From Chitinophagales bacterium (GTDB lineage: Bacteria; Bacteroidota; Bacteroidia; Chitinophagales; JADIYW01): 64,000 nt of DNA. A program made the position numbers and the translations under genes. Positions 62,620 to 64,000 of the stretch are shown piece after piece. The notes beneath the pieces were generated by a model. It saw only the letters and a program-made list of their open reading frames with translations, had not been told where the DNA came from and did not search any database. Position 1 is the stretch's first letter; the number at the start of each line of letters is the position of its first letter. The stretch spans positions 1,736,001 through 1,800,000 of the forward strand of contig JACJXT010000011.1 of NCBI GenBank assembly GCA_020636535.1, read 5' to 3'.

Positions 62620-62871
62620 TTATGGTAGCGTTTTTAAATTCTTTTTAGTTGCTTTAGAACTAGCTCTTTCTTCGCTTTTAAAGATATCTGGAAAGTTAAT
62701 TCCAAAATACTTAAATGCAGATACAATGATAGCTACTGCTGCAGCTTCGTCTAAATTACCAATAACAGGAAAATTATCTGGAATAAATTCTATAAAGCCA
62801 GCTCCTGGATTAAATAAGTAGACAAATGCTATAAAAGCTGCTACTATAACTGTTAAATCTTTTAGTCTCAT
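62620..62871 (-). CDS. DUF1232 (YkvA-like) small membrane protein
   Basis: 83 residues. Hydrophobic segments at about 5-22 and 45-60 flank the DUF1232 signature FIEFIPDNFPVIGNLDEAAAV. The charged tail FKSEERASSKATKKNLKTL is cytosolic. Function unknown; the family is widespread. It follows the DUF5103 gene by 77 bp on the same strand. Confidence 0.85.
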   Translation of the reverse strand: MRLKDLTVIVAAFIAFVYLFNPGAGFIEFIPDNFPVIGNLDEAAAVAIIVSAFKYFGINFPDIFKSEERASSKATKKNLKTLP

Positions 62872-62948
62872 TTTGTTTATTTTTTGATTTAATAGTTATA
62901 TAGCATAAAGCATGCCGAAATTTGAACTTTAGCAGCATTGTAGTGCTT

Positions 62949-64000
62949 TCAATATCTATTAAGTAGTGTGTTTAGATGTTCTACGGCTATTAGTCTGTCG
63001 TATCTTGCACCAAAAGGTGTGTAGTAAATAAGTATAGTGTAATCATTACTGGTTTCTGCATTAAATCCTTCGGTAATACTGTTGTCGGTAGTGCCATTAC
63101 TATTTTTAATAAGGTATTCGTAATTATAAAAACCTTGTTTTAGTAATATATTTTTTACATATGCGTTTTCATCTTCCTGATAAACCATCATCGAATTATT
63201 ATCGCATTGCCAATTGTTAAAATTACCTACAATGTATAAGTTGCTAGATTTGTCTAAAGGCATTGATGCATCATAATTAAATCTTGTCCAAACATAATCT
63301 GCTTCTAAATATGGATTTGGAAAATCATAGCTTTCAACATAATATTGTCCACTCAAATCATTGTATTGTAAATATGGTTGATTATTTCTAGGAAAATCGT
63401 AATGCAAATACACTTGATTGTAATCTTCATTACTTAAATCAAAAGCTCTTACATTTTGTCCTTTAAATCTTGTAGAACGAATATCTACTTGTCTGAATTC
63501 GTTGCCAGAAGGAAATACAATTTTATTATTGTACTGATAACTAATGCTATTATAGCCAACTAAATATGGTGGAATACCAATGTAAGCATTGTCCCATCTA
63601 TAATTTTGTAGTACAGTAGCTTTAATTTCTAGATTTGGGTTATTGATAATCATTCCTTTGGTATTGATGTCAAACACGACTTCTTGATATCTGCTTCTAT
63701 TATAGATGTTACTGGTATATGCAATTCCAGCATCAATAGTAACTTTAGGTTCTACAACCATAAATCGTTTTACTAATAAAGGTTCGTCCATGGTTTCAGT
63801 ATAAACAATCAACACATAATTGCCAGATTTTGTAATATTCATATCCATATTTGGAATTTCTAAAGAATAATGAATATAATTTGTTTTTGTACTATATGAA
63901 TAATCATAATTATAAAGTGTAGATTCTGTAAATCCGTCTATGTATTCAATCTGACTCATATTGCTTGGTGTCCAATCTGCTCTACATTGAATAATGGTGT
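62949..64000 (-). CDS. DUF5103 family protein (5' end outside window)
   Basis: The minus-strand frame is still open at the window edge: codons before the ATG at 63959 read TIIQCRADWTPSN, which is the family's own sequence, so this ATG is internal. About 350 residues visible. DUF5103 is a Bacteroidota-specific family with signal peptide and beta-sandwich domains; here a segment NLYIVGNFNNWQCDNN...GFYNYEYLIKN resembles the AMPK/CBM48-type glycogen-binding fold. Role unknown, probably envelope or secreted. Confidence 0.88.
   Translation of the reverse strand, partial: TIIQCRADWTPSNMSQIEYIDGFTESTLYNYDYSYSTKTNYIHYSLEIPNMDMNITKSGNYVLIVYTETMDEPLLVKRFMVVEPKVTIDAGIAYTSNIYNRSRYQEVVFDINTKGMIINNPNLEIKATVLQNYRWDNAYIGIPPYLVGYNSISYQYNNKIVFPSGNEFRQVDIRSTRFKGQNVRAFDLSNEDYNQVYLHYDFPRNNQPYLQYNDLSGQYYVESYDFPNPYLEADYVWTRFNYDASMPLDKSSNLYIVGNFNNWQCDNNSMMVYQEDENAYVKNILLKQGFYNYEYLIKNSNGTTDNSITEGFNAETSNDYTILIYYTPFGARYDRLIAVEHLNTLLNRY

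Overview
The window is an AT-rich chromosomal segment from a member of the Bacteroidota. The lineage is shown by a PorD (type IX secretion) / CoaBC / Bacteroidota-type RpoZ / BamD block next to recN, by DUF5103 and DUF4835 proteins, by short Bacteroidota-type biosynthetic arginine decarboxylase, and by TAnnTTTG-type -7 promoter elements a few bases before many starts. I cannot place it below phylum. Gene density is high, operons are short and both strands are used. No rRNA, tRNA, CRISPR array, intact insertion sequence or prophage was seen.

Layout. 1-1711: 3' part of gcvP (gene cut by the window edge). 1751-7119: a tight four-gene minus-strand operon that looks like a defence island: a protein with two GHKL ATPase modules (MORC/MutL-like at the N-terminus, histidine-kinase-like at the C-terminus), a response-regulator receiver protein, an HNH nuclease and an Eco57I-like adenine methyltransferase. 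7303-7531: an unusual array of eleven short dyads spaced alternately 21 and 22 bp, between that operon and an orphan 236-aa gene. 8.4-14.2 kb: ClC channel, DUF1304, VOC protein, priA, DinB-like protein. 14.2-14.7 kb: a frameshifted DUF4160 gene plus DUF2442. 14.7-19.8 kb: arginine-deiminase-family enzyme, membrane-anchored EEP phosphodiesterase, lipase, and agmatine deiminase + N-carbamoylputrescine amidase; arginine decarboxylase follows at 26.6 kb, so every step from arginine to putrescine is present. 19.9-30 kb: GNAT, Crp-like regulator, D-aminoacylase-like hydrolase, a ruvB operon, a GH5 hydrolase, argS. 30.2-33.5 kb: PII-amt operon and a second, divergent amt. 33.5-40.8 kb: M23/MerR operon, alaS, a decayed PIN toxin with its small partner, a GrpB gene with no normal start codon, ferritin-like protein. 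40.9-51 kb: bifunctional nuclease, cystathionine-beta-synthase-like enzyme, recN, porD, coaBC, rpoZ, bamD, tilS, TPR. 51-58 kb: etfBA, MaoC, MFS, M16 protease. 58.8-64 kb: outer-membrane-type protein, large FabG, lipoprotein, DUF1232, DUF5103 (cut by the window edge).

Several non-coding repeat families are scattered between genes: a ~170-bp element in at least three copies (8.46, 11.02 and 42.71 kb), an 8-bp-stem hairpin element at 19.81 and 44.76 kb (the first associated with a 29-bp duplication of the start of a GNAT gene), and a ~280-bp element with long terminal inverted repeats at 58.32 kb. The most promising undescribed system is the dual-ATPase / receiver / HNH / methyltransferase operon together with the phased dyad array upstream of it.
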